A stretch of 64,000 nt of DNA from Brevundimonas vesicularis NBRC 12165 (GCF_001592205.1 NZ_BCWM01000013.1:42407-106406); one strand, 5' to 3'. Numbered from the stretch's first letter, positions 47,787 to 56,835 are shown. Notes: generated by a model not told the origin, from the sequence alone. Numbers and translations are program-made.

Positions 47787-48305
47787 ATGAGCGCGACGCT
47801 CCCCTACAGTGAAACGGTGCGGGTCAATCAGATCGGCGCGAGCCTGAACCGCCGGCTGGAACCTGATGCGGAGACACGCAAGCGAATCGCCCGCAGCCTT
47901 GATCTTCAGGGTCTGGACGATTTCGTCGTCGATCTGGAGATCAAGCCGACGCCGTCGACCAGCGAATGGACGATGAAGGGCAGGGTGACGGCACATGCGG
48001 TGCAGACCTGCGGCCTGACGCTGGAGCCCTTGCCAGTCGATGTGGATCGCCGGTTCTCCATTCAGCTTGTCGAAGCCAAGCCCGAGGAAACCGACGAGAT
48101 CGAGGTCACGCTGGATGAAGAAGACGCCGACGTGATCGAGGACGGCAAGATCGATCTGGGTCAATATGCGGTCGAGCAATTGGTGCTGTCGCTTGATCCG
48201 TTCCCGCGCAAGCCCGGCGCGGAGTTCGTGCAACCTGAGGAGCCGACGGAGATTTCTCCGTTCGCGGCCTTGAAGGCGCTCAAATCCAAAGACGACCAAG
48301 GCTGA
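47787..48305 (+). CDS. DUF177 (YceD-like) protein
   Basis: A 172-residue protein of the YceD/DUF177 family, usually linked to 23S rRNA maturation and ribosomal protein L32. It has YSETVRVNQIGASLNRRLEPD, TAHAVQTCGLTLEPLPVDVD (the conserved Cys region) and an acidic segment DEIEVTLDEEDADVIEDGKIDLGQ followed by EQLVLSLDPFPRKPG. rpmF, which often follows, is absent here; plsX comes next. An overlapping TTG at 47778 could be the start, coupled to the preceding stop. Confidence 0.88.
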   Translation: MSATLPYSETVRVNQIGASLNRRLEPDAETRKRIARSLDLQGLDDFVVDLEIKPTPSTSEWTMKGRVTAHAVQTCGLTLEPLPVDVDRRFSIQLVEAKPEETDEIEVTLDEEDADVIEDGKIDLGQYAVEQLVLSLDPFPRKPGAEFVQPEEPTEISPFAALKALKSKDDQG

Positions 48306-48411
48306 GGTTGACGTAGGGGCCGGGTGGTTGCATCCCCCGGCGTCGGCGCTATCGTCCAGCGCATCCTGCCAAGCGTCGCGCGACAAGACGACGCGGCCAC
48401 AAGAGGTCCAT

Positions 48412-49488
48412 TTGCCAGCCCCAGTTACGATCTCGCTTGACGCCATGGGCGGCGATCACGGGCCTTCCGTCGTCGTTCCCGGCATCCGCAGCTATATCCG
48501 GACCCATGACGGGGAGGGAGTTCGCTTCCTGCTGCATGGCGATGAGGCCAAGATTGTTCCGGAACTGGCGCGTTGCGGGCTGCCGGCGGACCTCTGCGAG
48601 ATCCGCCACACCGACAAGGTCGTGGCCATGGACGAAAAGCCGGCCCAGGCCATGCGCCGCGGCAAGGGCTCCAGCCTGTGGAACGCCATCGAAGCGGTGA
48701 AGACGGGTCAGGCCGGCGGCGTCGTCTCGGCCGGCAACACCGGCGCCCTGATGGCGATCTCGAAACTGATTCTGCGGATGTCTGCGCCCGGGCTTGAGCG
48801 TCCGGCCATCGTCGCCAGTTGGCCCACCTTCAAGGGCCATACGGCGGTTCTGGACGTCGGTGCCAACATCGGCAGCGATGCGGAGCAACTGATCGAGTTC
48901 GCCATCATGGGCGAGGCGTTCCAATCCGCGGTGCGCGGCATCGCCCGCCCGACAATCGGCCTGCTAAACGTCGGGTCCGAGGACATGAAGGGCAACGAAC
49001 AGGTCAAGGAGGCGCACGCCATCCTACGCGACGGGCCGTTCGATCTGAACTATCACGGCTTCGTCGAGGGCGACGATATCGCCAAGGGCACGGTGGACGT
49101 GGTGGTGACCGACGGTTTCACAGGCAATATCGCGTTGAAGACCGCCGAAGGCACGGCGCGCTATATTTCGGCCCTGCTGAAAGAGGCCCTGACCTCGAAC
49201 CTGCAATCCAAGCTGGGCGCCGTCATCGCCATGCCGGCGTTGAAGAAAATGCGCCAGAAGATCGACCCCAGCGCCATCAACGGCGGCCCCCTGTTGGGCC
49301 TGAACGGCATCGTGGTGAAGAGCCATGGCGGCGCGGACGCCAAGGGATTCGGCAACGCGATCCGCATCGCTGTCGATCTGGCCCGCAGCGACTATATGAG
49401 CAAGGTGGGGGACAACCTGGGCAAGCTGGACGCGGTGTTCGACCATGCCGCCAAGCCCGCCGCAGCCGTGGGAGAACCCCTCCAGTGA
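48412..49488 (+). CDS. plsX: Phosphate acyltransferase PlsX
   Basis: Converts acyl-ACP to acyl phosphate for PlsY in phospholipid synthesis. The protein has TISLDAMGGDHGP, MRRGKGSSLWNAIEAVKTG, VSAGNTGALMAISKLIL, LDVGANIGSDAEQLIEFA and VVTDGFTGNIALKTAEG. I place the start at TTG 48412, which has AAGAGG 5 bases upstream and gives the normal N-terminus and 358 residues. The ATG at 48328 would add 28 low-complexity residues. The stop overlaps fabH by four bases. Confidence 0.93.
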   Translation: MPAPVTISLDAMGGDHGPSVVVPGIRSYIRTHDGEGVRFLLHGDEAKIVPELARCGLPADLCEIRHTDKVVAMDEKPAQAMRRGKGSSLWNAIEAVKTGQAGGVVSAGNTGALMAISKLILRMSAPGLERPAIVASWPTFKGHTAVLDVGANIGSDAEQLIEFAIMGEAFQSAVRGIARPTIGLLNVGSEDMKGNEQVKEAHAILRDGPFDLNYHGFVEGDDIAKGTVDVVVTDGFTGNIALKTAEGTARYISALLKEALTSNLQSKLGAVIAMPALKKMRQKIDPSAINGGPLLGLNGIVVKSHGGADAKGFGNAIRIAVDLARSDYMSKVGDNLGKLDAVFDHAAKPAAAVGEPLQ

Positions 49489-50462
49489 TCGTCACCCGCA
49501 GCGCCGTGACAGGCGTCGGCTCTTATCTGCCGGACGAGATCGTCACCAACGCCGACCTGGCCAAGTTCGTCGACACCTCCGACGAATGGATCCAGGAGCG
49601 CACCGGCATCAAACAGCGTCACAAGGCGCGCGACGACCAGCCGACCAGCGATCTGGCGGTCGAGGCCGCCAAGAAGGCGCTCGCCGACGCGGGCAAGGCA
49701 GCGTCCGACGTCGACCTGATTATCGTGGCCACCACGACGCCCGACATGACCTTCCCGGCGGTCGCGTCGATCGTCCAGGCCAAGCTGGGTGCGGGCGTCG
49801 GCATCGCCTTCGATGTTCAAGCCGTCTGCTCCGGTTTCGTCTATGCGCTCAGCGTCGCCGACGGCTTCGTGGCGCGCGGTCTGTCGAAATGCGCTCTGGT
49901 GATCGGGGCCGAGGAGATGACGCGGTTGATGGACTGGACCGACCGGACCACCTGCGTCCTGTTCGGCGACGGGGCCGGCGCCGTGGTGCTGGAACCGCGC
50001 GAAGGGCAGGGGACATCGGACGATCAGGGCATGCTGGGCTTCGCCTTGCGCGCTGACGGATCCAAGACCGATCTGCTCTACGTCGACGGCGGCCCGGCGA
50101 CGACGGGGACCGTTGGCCACCTGCGCATGGCTGGAAACCAGGTCTTCCGTCATGCCGTCGTGAACATCGCAGAAGGCATCACCGCCGCCTGCGCCGCCGC
50201 CAACATCCAGATCGCGGATGTCGACTGGTTCGTGCCGCACCAGGCCAACCAGCGAATCATCAAGGGTGTCGGCGACCGGTTGGGTCTGGACGAGAACAAG
50301 GTGATCTCCACCGTCGCCACCCACGCCAACACCTCGGCCGCCTCGATCCCGCTCGCGCTGGACGCTGCGATCCAGGACGGGCGAATCAAGAAGGGCGATA
50401 TGGTGCTGCTTGAAGCCATGGGTGGCGGCCTGACCTGGGGCGCCTGCGCGCTTCGGCTCTAA
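49485..50462 (+). CDS. fabH: 3-oxoacyl-ACP synthase III (FabH)
   Basis: Condenses acetyl-CoA with malonyl-ACP to start fatty acid synthesis. The 325-residue thiolase-fold enzyme has the Cys in FDVQAVCSGFVYALSVA, His in DWFVPHQANQRIIKGV and Asn in STVATHANTSAASIPLAL, the full catalytic triad. GTG 49485 overlaps the plsX stop (GTGA) and has GGGAGA upstream; the open frame continues upstream inside plsX and is not used. plsX-fabH is the standard order. Confidence 0.96.
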   Translation: MIVTRSAVTGVGSYLPDEIVTNADLAKFVDTSDEWIQERTGIKQRHKARDDQPTSDLAVEAAKKALADAGKAASDVDLIIVATTTPDMTFPAVASIVQAKLGAGVGIAFDVQAVCSGFVYALSVADGFVARGLSKCALVIGAEEMTRLMDWTDRTTCVLFGDGAGAVVLEPREGQGTSDDQGMLGFALRADGSKTDLLYVDGGPATTGTVGHLRMAGNQVFRHAVVNIAEGITAACAAANIQIADVDWFVPHQANQRIIKGVGDRLGLDENKVISTVATHANTSAASIPLALDAAIQDGRIKKGDMVLLEAMGGGLTWGACALRL

Positions 50463-50539
50463 TCGACATCGAGGCATTGATTTTTCGGGGGCTTTGCGCC
50501 CCTATGGATGCGAGCGGATCGCATGACAGCGGGGATACG

Positions 50540-50848
50540 ATGGCAGGCCAACAGACCGTGACGCGCGCCGACTTGTGCGAAGCTGTGCATGAAGAGGTCG
50601 GCCTGTCGCGTCAGGAATGCTCCAGCCTCGTCGAGCGCACCCTGGAACTGATCGTCGAATCGCTGGAACGCGGCGAGACGGTGAAACTGTCCGGCTTCGG
50701 CGTCTTCCAGGTGCGTGAGAAGCGCGCACGGATGGGCCGCAATCCCAAGACGGGCGAACCGGCGGCGATCAATCCGCGCCGGATCATCAGCTTCCGCGCC
50801 TCACAGATCATGAAAAGCCGGGTTCACGACGCCGTCGTCGAGGCCTGA
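50540..50848 (+). CDS. ihfA: Integration host factor alpha subunit
   Basis: DNA-bending nucleoid protein; pairs with IhfB. The 102-residue HU/IHF product has [39 protein letters not shown] and the DNA-intercalating arm [21 protein letters not shown] with the key Pro. ATG 50540 has GGGGA upstream and gives the proper length; the open frame upstream adds 21 unlikely residues. It is 5 bases from the MerR gene. Confidence 0.95.
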   Translation: MAGQQTVTRADLCEAVHEEVGLSRQECSSLVERTLELIVESLERGETVKLSGFGVFQVREKRARMGRNPKTGEPAAINPRRIISFRASQIMKSRVHDAVVEA

Positions 50849-50853
50849 TCGCG

Positions 50854-51261
50854 GTGGCCAAGAGCGCCGACGCCTTCCGAACCATTTCCGAAGCGGCCGA
50901 AGAGGTCGGTGCGCCGCAGCATGTCCTGCGGTTCTGGGAAACAAAGTTCGATTTCGTCACGCCGGTCAAACGAGCCGGCGGTCGGCGCTTTTATCGGCCT
51001 CAGGACATCGCGGTGCTGAAGGCGGTCAAACGTCTTCTGCACGACGACGGGCTGACGATTCGCGGCGTCCAGCGTTTGCACAAGGAACAGGGGCTGAAAA
51101 AGCTGATCGGAGCGGAGGCCGCCGCACTGATCGACAACGGCGATGTCACGTTCTCTACGGCGCCTTCCGATGTCGCGCAGGCTGAAACCTCGAAATTGCA
51201 TCAGGTTCTAGCCGATCTGGAGCAGGCCAAAGCGCGTCTGGACGCCGTTCTTTCACGGTAG
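50854..51261 (+). CDS. MerR family transcriptional regulator
   Basis: A 135-residue regulator with a MerR-type winged-helix N-terminus: [44 protein letters not shown] helix [21 protein letters not shown] and a short C-terminal dimerisation coil ([13 protein letters not shown]) follow. No metal-binding Cys are seen. It starts GTG 50854, close behind ihfA. The ihfA-merR-tRNA-Pro order is common in Alphaproteobacteria; the regulated genes are unknown. Confidence 0.88.
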   Translation: MAKSADAFRTISEAAEEVGAPQHVLRFWETKFDFVTPVKRAGGRRFYRPQDIAVLKAVKRLLHDDGLTIRGVQRLHKEQGLKKLIGAEAAALIDNGDVTFSTAPSDVAQAETSKLHQVLADLEQAKARLDAVLSR

Positions 51262-51282
51262 GTGGAAAAGTCGTTTTAGCGT

Positions 51283-51311
51283 TTGCGGACAGCGATCCCC
51301 CCGTCTATAGG
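51283..51311 (+). promoter_or_regulatory. Promoter of tRNA-Pro(GGG)
   Basis: TTGCGG (51283-51288), a 17-base spacer and TATAGG (51306-51311) lie 9 bases before the tRNA. The pair matches the housekeeping sigma factor consensus of Caulobacter-type bacteria. Confidence 0.7.
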
Positions 51312-51320
51312 GAGCGCCTT

Positions 51321-51397
<77 letters not shown>

Positions 51398-51420
51398 TTC
51401 TTGAAAAAGAATGATGATGG

Positions 51421-51446
51421 TGGGGTCGTCCTTGCGGGCGGCCCCA
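51421..51446. terminator. GC-rich hairpin between tRNA-Pro and the convergent DUF2842 gene
   Basis: TGGGGTCGTCC (51421-51431), loop TTGC, GGGCGGCCCCA (51436-51446) forms an 11-bp stem with two G-T wobbles. No T-run follows on the plus strand. A small AT-rich hairpin ATTCTT/AAGAAT precedes it (51397-51412). Confidence 0.45.
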
Positions 51447-51474
51447 TCGCCGTATCTGGGGGCACGTTCGGCGC

Positions 51475-51669
51475 TCAGCCCCGCTCGGCCCATCGCAGCA
51501 ACGGGATGAGGGGCAAGCCCCAGGCGGTCCCGCCGATGCCGAAGAACAGGAAGTCAATCCACTGCGACGGCGGCAGCATTCCGCGCAGGGCGATCAGGCC
51601 CCAGACCCAGAAAACGAGAAAGAGCAACACGCCGATCGCGGCGACGAAGCGACGCAGACGCGGCGGCAT
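51475..51669 (-). CDS. DUF2842 family small membrane protein
   Basis: A 64-residue product beginning [16 protein letters not shown], with two hydrophobic helices (about residues 8-27 and 36-56) separated by [12 protein letters not shown]. This is the layout of the alphaproteobacterial DUF2842 family, often located near ctaA. Its ATG overlaps the stop of the upstream 83-residue gene by one base (TGATG). Function is unknown. Confidence 0.75.
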   Translation of the reverse strand: MPPRLRRFVAAIGVLLFLVFWVWGLIALRGMLPPSQWIDFLFFGIGGTAWGLPLIPLLRWAERG

Positions 51670-51920
51670 CAGCGCTTGTTCCGGAATAGGAAGAAGGCGA
51701 CCAGACAGATGCCCGATCCCACGAGCGCCCACGGCACCCAGACCCAACTGTCCATCGTGCTGACCGCGAAGACCCGCACCGCCAGAAACCATCCGCAGGC
51801 CAGGCCGATCCCGGACACCAGGCTTGTGCCGCCGAAGCCGCGCCGGCCCGTCAGAAGGTCCGCGATCCAGGCCAGCAGCAGGCCGCCTGCGACGGCGGCG
51901 GCGATATCGGCGTATTGCAA
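51669..51920 (-). CDS. Small membrane protein with TTG start
   Basis: An 83-residue protein with three hydrophobic helices: about residues 4-18, 31-48 and 58-77, the last containing VPWALVGSGICLVAFFLF. The start codon is TTG 51920, with AGGAG 8 bases upstream. No family is recognised. It is coupled to the DUF2842 gene and divergent from ctaA; the 134-base gap holds both promoters. Confidence 0.7.
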   Translation of the reverse strand: MQYADIAAAVAGGLLLAWIADLLTGRRGFGGTSLVSGIGLACGWFLAVRVFAVSTMDSWVWVPWALVGSGICLVAFFLFRNKR

Positions 51921-52054
51921 CCCTGATCTCCTGCGGCGACAGCGCCGTTAACTCAATCCGACTCGATCTTGTCGCTTGGGGCGGGCATACCGCACCGGTC
52001 GCGTCTGGTCTTCTTTCCACGCGACACCATATCCGGGTCAGTGTCAGGCGTCGA

Positions 52055-53155
52055 ATGAACCGTTTCGGAAATCCAGATCGTAACCGCGCCGTCGCCGTAT
52101 GGCTGTTCGCCACGGCCGCCGTCGTCTTCCTGATGGTGGTGATCGGCGGCATCACGCGGCTGACGGGCTCTGGCCTGTCGATCACGGAGTGGAAGCCCAT
52201 CATGGGCGCCATTCCGCCTTTGAACGACGCGCAGTGGGCCGAGGCCTTCGAGAAGTACAAGCAGATCCCGCAGTACGCGCAGGTCAACGCCGGCATGAGC
52301 CTGGGCGAGTTTCAGGGCATCTTCTGGTGGGAATGGCTGCACCGGCTGATCGGGCGCCTGGTGGGTATGGTGTTCGCCCTGCCGCTGATCGTCTTCCTGC
52401 TGTGCCGTCTGGCGCCGGCCCGGTCGGTATTCCACCAGTGGGCGATGCCCAACCGCCTGATCTTGCGTTGTGTCCTGCTTCTGGCGCTGGGCGGCCTTCA
52501 AGGCCTGATTGGATGGTGGATGGTGTCCAGCGGCCTGTCCGAGCGTGTCAGCGTGGCGCCCGAGCGTCTGGCCACACATCTGGGTCTGGCGTTCGTCCTG
52601 TTCGCCGCCCTGATCTGGACGGGGCTAGAGGCCTGGAATGGCGAAGATCATGGCCGCCCGCCGTCGGGTTGGGCGAGGGGCGCCGGCCTGCTGCTGGGCG
52701 CGGTCTTTCTGCAATGTCTGCTGGGCGCTCTGGTTGCGGGCGGTCATGCGGGACTGGTCTATACCGACTGGCCGCTGATGAACGGCGCCGTTTTGCCGCC
52801 TGCCGACTGGAGCCTGGGCGCGGCCGCCTTCCTGCATGATCAGGCGCTCACGCAGTTCAATCACCGACTGGTCGCCTATGGTCTGCTGATCGCCGTCAGC
52901 ATCTATGCTTTCCAGGCCTGGCGCTGGCGCGTGGCGGAAGGAATGGGGCTCGGCGCCTTCATGCTTGCGGGTGTGATCTGGTTCCAGGCTCTGCTGGGGA
53001 TCGTGACCCTGCTGCACGCGGTTCCGGTGTGGCTGGGCGTGCTGCACCAGGCAGGCGCCGCGATCGTGCTGGCGACGGCTACCGTGAACCTATGGTTGGT
53101 GCTGCGGGCTCAGCCGCGCATCTTCATGTCCGGACCGAGGACCATGGGCCTCTGA
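52055..53155 (+). CDS. ctaA: Heme A synthase CtaA/COX15
   Basis: Oxidises heme O to heme A for cytochrome aa3 oxidase. The 366-residue protein has eight membrane helices with the heme-ligand His in WWEWLHRLIGRLVG, ERLATHLGLAFVL, TQFNHRLVAYGLL and VLHQAGAAIVL. GITRLTGSGLSITEWKPIMGA is the diagnostic N-terminal loop. ATG 52055 gives the typical cytosolic N-terminus; the frame is open far upstream. Its 3' end overlaps the PhoX-like gene by 32 bases on the opposite strand. Confidence 0.94.
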   Translation: MNRFGNPDRNRAVAVWLFATAAVVFLMVVIGGITRLTGSGLSITEWKPIMGAIPPLNDAQWAEAFEKYKQIPQYAQVNAGMSLGEFQGIFWWEWLHRLIGRLVGMVFALPLIVFLLCRLAPARSVFHQWAMPNRLILRCVLLLALGGLQGLIGWWMVSSGLSERVSVAPERLATHLGLAFVLFAALIWTGLEAWNGEDHGRPPSGWARGAGLLLGAVFLQCLLGALVAGGHAGLVYTDWPLMNGAVLPPADWSLGAAAFLHDQALTQFNHRLVAYGLLIAVSIYAFQAWRWRVAEGMGLGAFMLAGVIWFQALLGIVTLLHAVPVWLGVLHQAGAAIVLATATVNLWLVLRAQPRIFMSGPRTMGL

Positions 53156-54509
53156 TCGCCAGAGTCATGCCGGGGTACATGATGTTGACGAACAACACCT
53201 CGCCATCCGGCGAGAAGCAGGCGCCGGCGAATTCCGAGTTGCCGGTGAAGACGTTGCGGCCGATCGTATAGACCTTGCCCTCTGGCGTGACGCCTTTCAG
53301 GTGGTTGCGGACGTCCGAGGAGTAGTTGTCCTCGCACAGGATCAGGTGTCCCCAGGGCGCGACGGTGATGTTGTCGGCCATGTTCATCGTCTTTGGATCA
53401 GTGCTTTCCACGAACAACTGCAGCCGGTCTGCCGCGCCGTTCAGACCGGGAACCAGCCGCATGACCTGACCGCGGCGGATGGGTCCGCCCGAAGTTGCGG
53501 TGAAATACAGTTCGTCTTCGCCCCACCAGACGCCTTCGCCCCGCGCCACCCAGGCCGCGCCGGCTGCATGACCGCGCTTGGCCAGGTCGCCATTAGGAGA
53601 TTCGACGTCGTCCAGATCGATCCATTCGATCTCCCTCCAGTCGCCGACAGCCCAGGTGCGACCGTCCTGATTGCGCGTGTCGGCCGAGGGCGCGTCTTTC
53701 CAGGCCATCGCCTGAAGCCGGCCGCCCTCAATCAGCTTGCCGGGCGCATTGGGAATGAAGCGATAGAAGAGACCGGCGTTGTCGTCTTCGGTCAGATAGA
53801 CGACGCCGGTGCGGGGATCGACGCAGACGGCCTCGTGATCGAACCGGCCCATCGCCTTGAGAGGCACGGGATCAACCAGGCCGGTCGCGGTAGCCGGCAC
53901 TTCGAAGACCCACCCGTGGCTCTTGGTCACATCGGCGTCGGCCGGCGTCTCCAGCGTCTCCTCGCAGGTCAGCCAACTGCCCCAAGGCGTCGGGCCGCCG
54001 CAGCAATTGGTCGAGGTGCCGGCCAGCGTCAGATGCCGGCTGACCATCTGGCGGGTCGCCAGATCATAGATGACGGTGGAGCAGCCGCCGGGCAGCGGGC
54101 GGCCATTCTTGTAGGTGTCGTAGCCTCGGCTGGCGTCCAGCAGGTCAAGCCGTTCCTCACGAAGGCCGCCAGGACCCAAGTTGCGATGCAGGCCGCTGGA
54201 GCCCTTCAGCTCGTGATTGACGACAAGGGCCACGCGAGACCCTTCAAGCGGGAAACAGGCCATGCCGTCGGGCTGCCCCGGAGCGAACAGGCCGTCGTCC
54301 ATCGTGTCGCCGCTCTGGGCGACGACCTGATAGGAAAAGCCTTCGGGCAGATCGAGCAGACGATTGGGATCGCGCAGCAGAGGTCCGTAGCCATGGACCT
54401 CGTTGACGTACGTCTCTTCGCCCGCCGTCTGAGCGGCGGCGTGACGCGCCAGTCCCGAGAAGGCGGCGGCTGCGCCCGTGGCGATCAGACCACGACGATG
54501 AAGGATCAT
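53124..54509 (-). CDS. PhoX-like DUF839 protein (putative alkaline phosphatase)
   Basis: A 461-residue protein with a Tat-type signal (HRRGLIATGAAAAFSGLARHAAA), so probably periplasmic. The DUF839 beta-propeller follows: EGFSYQVVAQSGDTMDDG, NHELKGSSG, STNCCGGPTPWGSWLTCEE and NMADNITVAPWGHLILCEDN, all typical of the PhoX-like group. PhoX proper is a Ca/Fe phosphatase; here activity is inferred. ATG 54509 has GGAG 6 bases upstream, better than a TTG four codons before. The 3' end overlaps ctaA by 32 bases. Confidence 0.83.
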   Translation of the reverse strand: MILHRRGLIATGAAAAFSGLARHAAAQTAGEETYVNEVHGYGPLLRDPNRLLDLPEGFSYQVVAQSGDTMDDGLFAPGQPDGMACFPLEGSRVALVVNHELKGSSGLHRNLGPGGLREERLDLLDASRGYDTYKNGRPLPGGCSTVIYDLATRQMVSRHLTLAGTSTNCCGGPTPWGSWLTCEETLETPADADVTKSHGWVFEVPATATGLVDPVPLKAMGRFDHEAVCVDPRTGVVYLTEDDNAGLFYRFIPNAPGKLIEGGRLQAMAWKDAPSADTRNQDGRTWAVGDWREIEWIDLDDVESPNGDLAKRGHAAGAAWVARGEGVWWGEDELYFTATSGGPIRRGQVMRLVPGLNGAADRLQLFVESTDPKTMNMADNITVAPWGHLILCEDNYSSDVRNHLKGVTPEGKVYTIGRNVFTGNSEFAGACFSPDGEVLFVNIMYPGMTLAIRGPWSSVRT

Positions 54510-54573
54510 GAAGGGCTCCAAAGCTGTCGCCGTTGCGATGCCCGCCTATAATCATGGTTTGATGACGTTTTGT

Positions 54574-54586
54574 GTTACGCCGTAAC
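54574..54586. promoter_or_regulatory. Palindrome between the PhoX-like gene and rplM
   Basis: GTTACG-C-CGTAAC is a perfect 6-1-6 inverted repeat in the 261-base divergent gap, 65 bases from the PhoX-like start. It does not match a Pho box; it could be a binding site for an unidentified regulator. Confidence 0.35.
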
Positions 54587-54681
54587 GCTTCTCACACCAG
54601 TTGCGCTGGGTATTTTAATACCGTATTTGAAAAACTGTGTTTTAACAATACGTTGAGGTGAGTGCGGCGTTGTCGTGTGCG

Positions 54682-54710
54682 TTGACGCGACCAATCGTCT
54701 CCTGTATCAG
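54682..54710 (+). promoter_or_regulatory. Promoter of rplM-rpsI
   Basis: TTGACG (54682-54687), exactly 17 bases, TATCAG (54705-54710) is a near-consensus housekeeping promoter and would give a leader of about 54 bases. The upstream AT-rich 54600-54660 stretch could act as an UP element. Confidence 0.7.
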
Positions 54711-54770
54711 CGCGCCTTCATTCGGTTCCCTCGGGGGCCGGACCCGATTTTCGTCTCCAGGAACCCCCTC

Positions 54771-55247
54771 ATGCTGAAGAGCACTACGGCTTCGTTGAAG
54801 CCGGCCGAGGTCGAGAAGAAGTGGATCCACATCGACGCCGAAGGCGTCGTGGTGGGCCGCCTTGCGACCTTCATCGCCAACCGTCTGCGCGGCAAGCACC
54901 GCGGCGATTACACCCCGCACGTCGATTGCGGCGACTATGTCGTCGTCACCAACGTCGATAAGGTGGTGTTCACCGGCAAGAAGAACACCGACAAGATCTA
55001 CTATCGCCACACCGGTCACCCGGGCGGCGTCAAGTCGACCACGCCTGAGAAGGTTCTGGGCGGCCGCTTCCCCGAGCGCGTGCTTGAAAAGGCCGTCGAG
55101 CGCATGCTGCCCAAGGAAAGTCCCTTGGCCCGCAAGCAGATGACGCACCTGCGCCTGTTCTCTGGCAACCAGCACGACCACGAAGCCCAGCAACCGGAAA
55201 CGATCGACTTCAAGTCGGCGTCGCCCAAGAACACCCGGAGCGTCTGA
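54771..55247 (+). CDS. rplM: 50S ribosomal protein L13
   Basis: The 158-residue protein has [57 protein letters not shown] and [23 protein letters not shown], diagnostic for L13. It is about 16 residues longer than E. coli L13 through a C-terminal tail. ATG 54771 is used; the GTG 54675 upstream lies before the promoter's -10. It is 2 bases before rpsI, the usual rplM-rpsI pair. Confidence 0.97.
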   Translation: MLKSTTASLKPAEVEKKWIHIDAEGVVVGRLATFIANRLRGKHRGDYTPHVDCGDYVVVTNVDKVVFTGKKNTDKIYYRHTGHPGGVKSTTPEKVLGGRFPERVLEKAVERMLPKESPLARKQMTHLRLFSGNQHDHEAQQPETIDFKSASPKNTRSV

Positions 55248-55249
55248 GC

Positions 55250-55744
55250 ATGACCGACGTGACCAACACCGAAACCGCCACCGGCTTCGACGCCCTGAAG
55301 GGCCTGAGCTCTTCGGTCGAGAACGACGCGCCCGTCTATGTCCAGAAGCTGGACGCTCAAGGCCGCGCCTATTCGACCGGCAAGCGCAAGAACGCCATCG
55401 CTCGCGTCTGGGTGAAGCCCGGCACCGGCAAGATCACCATCAACGGCAAGGACCAAGAGCAGTATTTCGCTCGTCCCGTGCTGCGCATGATGATCGCTCA
55501 GCCGCTGACCGTCTCGGACCGCGCCACGCAGTATGACGTGATCTGCACCGTCGAAGGTTCGGGTCTGTCGGGCCAGGCCGGCGCCATCCGCCACGGCCTG
55601 TCGCACGCCCTGACGCACTTCGAACCGGAACTGCGCAAGGTCCTGAAGCCGCATGGCTTCCTGACCCGCGACAGCCGCGTCGTCGAGCGCAAGAAGTATG
55701 GCCGCGCCAAGGCTCGCCGCAGCTTCCAGTTCTCGAAGCGCTAA
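55250..55744 (+). CDS. rpsI: 30S ribosomal protein S9
   Basis: The 164-residue product has an N-terminal extension of about 35 residues before the S9 core: [26 protein letters not shown], then [17 protein letters not shown] and [27 protein letters not shown], whose basic end reaches the decoding centre tRNA. The extension is common in Alphaproteobacteria. It ends just before an intrinsic terminator. Confidence 0.97.
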   Translation: MTDVTNTETATGFDALKGLSSSVENDAPVYVQKLDAQGRAYSTGKRKNAIARVWVKPGTGKITINGKDQEQYFARPVLRMMIAQPLTVSDRATQYDVICTVEGSGLSGQAGAIRHGLSHALTHFEPELRKVLKPHGFLTRDSRVVERKKYGRAKARRSFQFSKR

Positions 55745-55768
55745 TCGCGTTTACGCGGTTTGGATTTG

Positions 55769-55802
55769 GGGCGCTTCGGGGAGACCCGGAGCGCCCTTTT
55801 TC
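55769..55802 (+). terminator. Intrinsic terminator after rpsI
   Basis: GGGCGCTTCGGG (55769-55780), loop GAGA, CCCGGAGCGCCC (55785-55796), with one G-T wobble, is followed by TTTTT. It is 24 bases after rpsI. Confidence 0.88.
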
Positions 55803-55845
55803 TTGCGCCTTTGCTCCTTAAGCGGAGAAGGGACGGGAGAGACAA

Positions 55846-56796
55846 ATGACCCATACCATCTTCATCGACGGCGAGGCCGGCACCACGGGGCTGGAAATCC
55901 GCGAGCGGCTGGAAGCGCGCCCGGATCTGAAGCTGATCCTGCTGGGCGACAGACGTCGGGATGCGGATGCACGGCGTGAGGCCCTGAACGGCGCCGATGC
56001 GGTTATCCTGTGTTTGCCCGACGATGCGGCCCGAGAGGCCGTGTCCATGATCGACAACCCATCGGTCAAGGTGATCGACGCCTCGACCGCCTATCGGGTC
56101 GCGCCGGGCTGGGCTTATGGCTTTCCTGAAATGGATGCCGGGCAGCGTGCGCTGATCGCGCGCTCTCAGTTCGTGTCAAACCCCGGCTGCTATCCCACGG
56201 GCTTCATCGCTTTGGTGCGGCCGCTGGTGAAGGCGGGTCTGGTTCCAGCCAACTATCCGGTCACGGTCAATGCGGTGTCAGGCTATTCTGGCGGCGGCAA
56301 GGCCATGATCGCCGAGTTCGAGGCGGCCCCAAAAGACAGCGGGGGCGCTACGACCGCCTATCGCGCCTATGGTCTGACGCTGAGGCACAAGCATGTGCCC
56401 GAAATGACCAAACACACAGGTCTGAGCCGAGACGTACTGTTCACGCCGGCGGTCGGCAACTACCGCCAGGGCATGCTGGTCGAGGTTCCGCTGCATCTGG
56501 CGGCCCTGCCGGAAACCCCCTCTGTCGAACGGCTGCACGGCGCCCTGGTCGAGGCCTATGACGGCCAGCGGTTCGTCGAGGTCGCCGACCTGGAGGAGAC
56601 CGAAGCCATGACCGGCATCGAGCCCCAAGGCCTGAACGGCACCAACCGACTGCGTCTGCATGTCTTCGGCGATCGCAATGGCGAGCAGGCTCGGCTGGTC
56701 GCTTTGCTCGACAATCTAGGTAAGGGCGCGTCGGGCGCGGCGGTGCAGAACCTGAATATCATGCTGGGCCTGGATGAGGCGACCGGGCTGGTCTGA
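55846..56796 (+). CDS. argC: N-acetyl-gamma-glutamyl-phosphate reductase (type 2)
   Basis: Reduces N-acetylglutamyl-5-phosphate in arginine synthesis. At 316 residues it is the short, type 2 form. It has TIFIDGEAGTTGLEIRERL (NADP site), the active-site Cys in FVSNPGCYPTGFIALV, NAVSGYSGGGKAMIAEFE, and RHKHVPEMTKHTGL. The start has GGAGAG upstream. S9 followed by argC is a frequent alphaproteobacterial order, but the terminator between them makes separate control likely. Confidence 0.94.
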   Translation: MTHTIFIDGEAGTTGLEIRERLEARPDLKLILLGDRRRDADARREALNGADAVILCLPDDAAREAVSMIDNPSVKVIDASTAYRVAPGWAYGFPEMDAGQRALIARSQFVSNPGCYPTGFIALVRPLVKAGLVPANYPVTVNAVSGYSGGGKAMIAEFEAAPKDSGGATTAYRAYGLTLRHKHVPEMTKHTGLSRDVLFTPAVGNYRQGMLVEVPLHLAALPETPSVERLHGALVEAYDGQRFVEVADLEETEAMTGIEPQGLNGTNRLRLHVFGDRNGEQARLVALLDNLGKGASGAAVQNLNIMLGLDEATGLV

Positions 56797-56835
56797 GCCC
56801 TGAAACCATTCCGCGACCTTCGTCGTATCAGGGAC

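Noticed and set aside
49392..50477. 361-residue minus-strand ORF
   Set aside because: Antisense of fabH, whose catalytic triad is intact on the plus strand.
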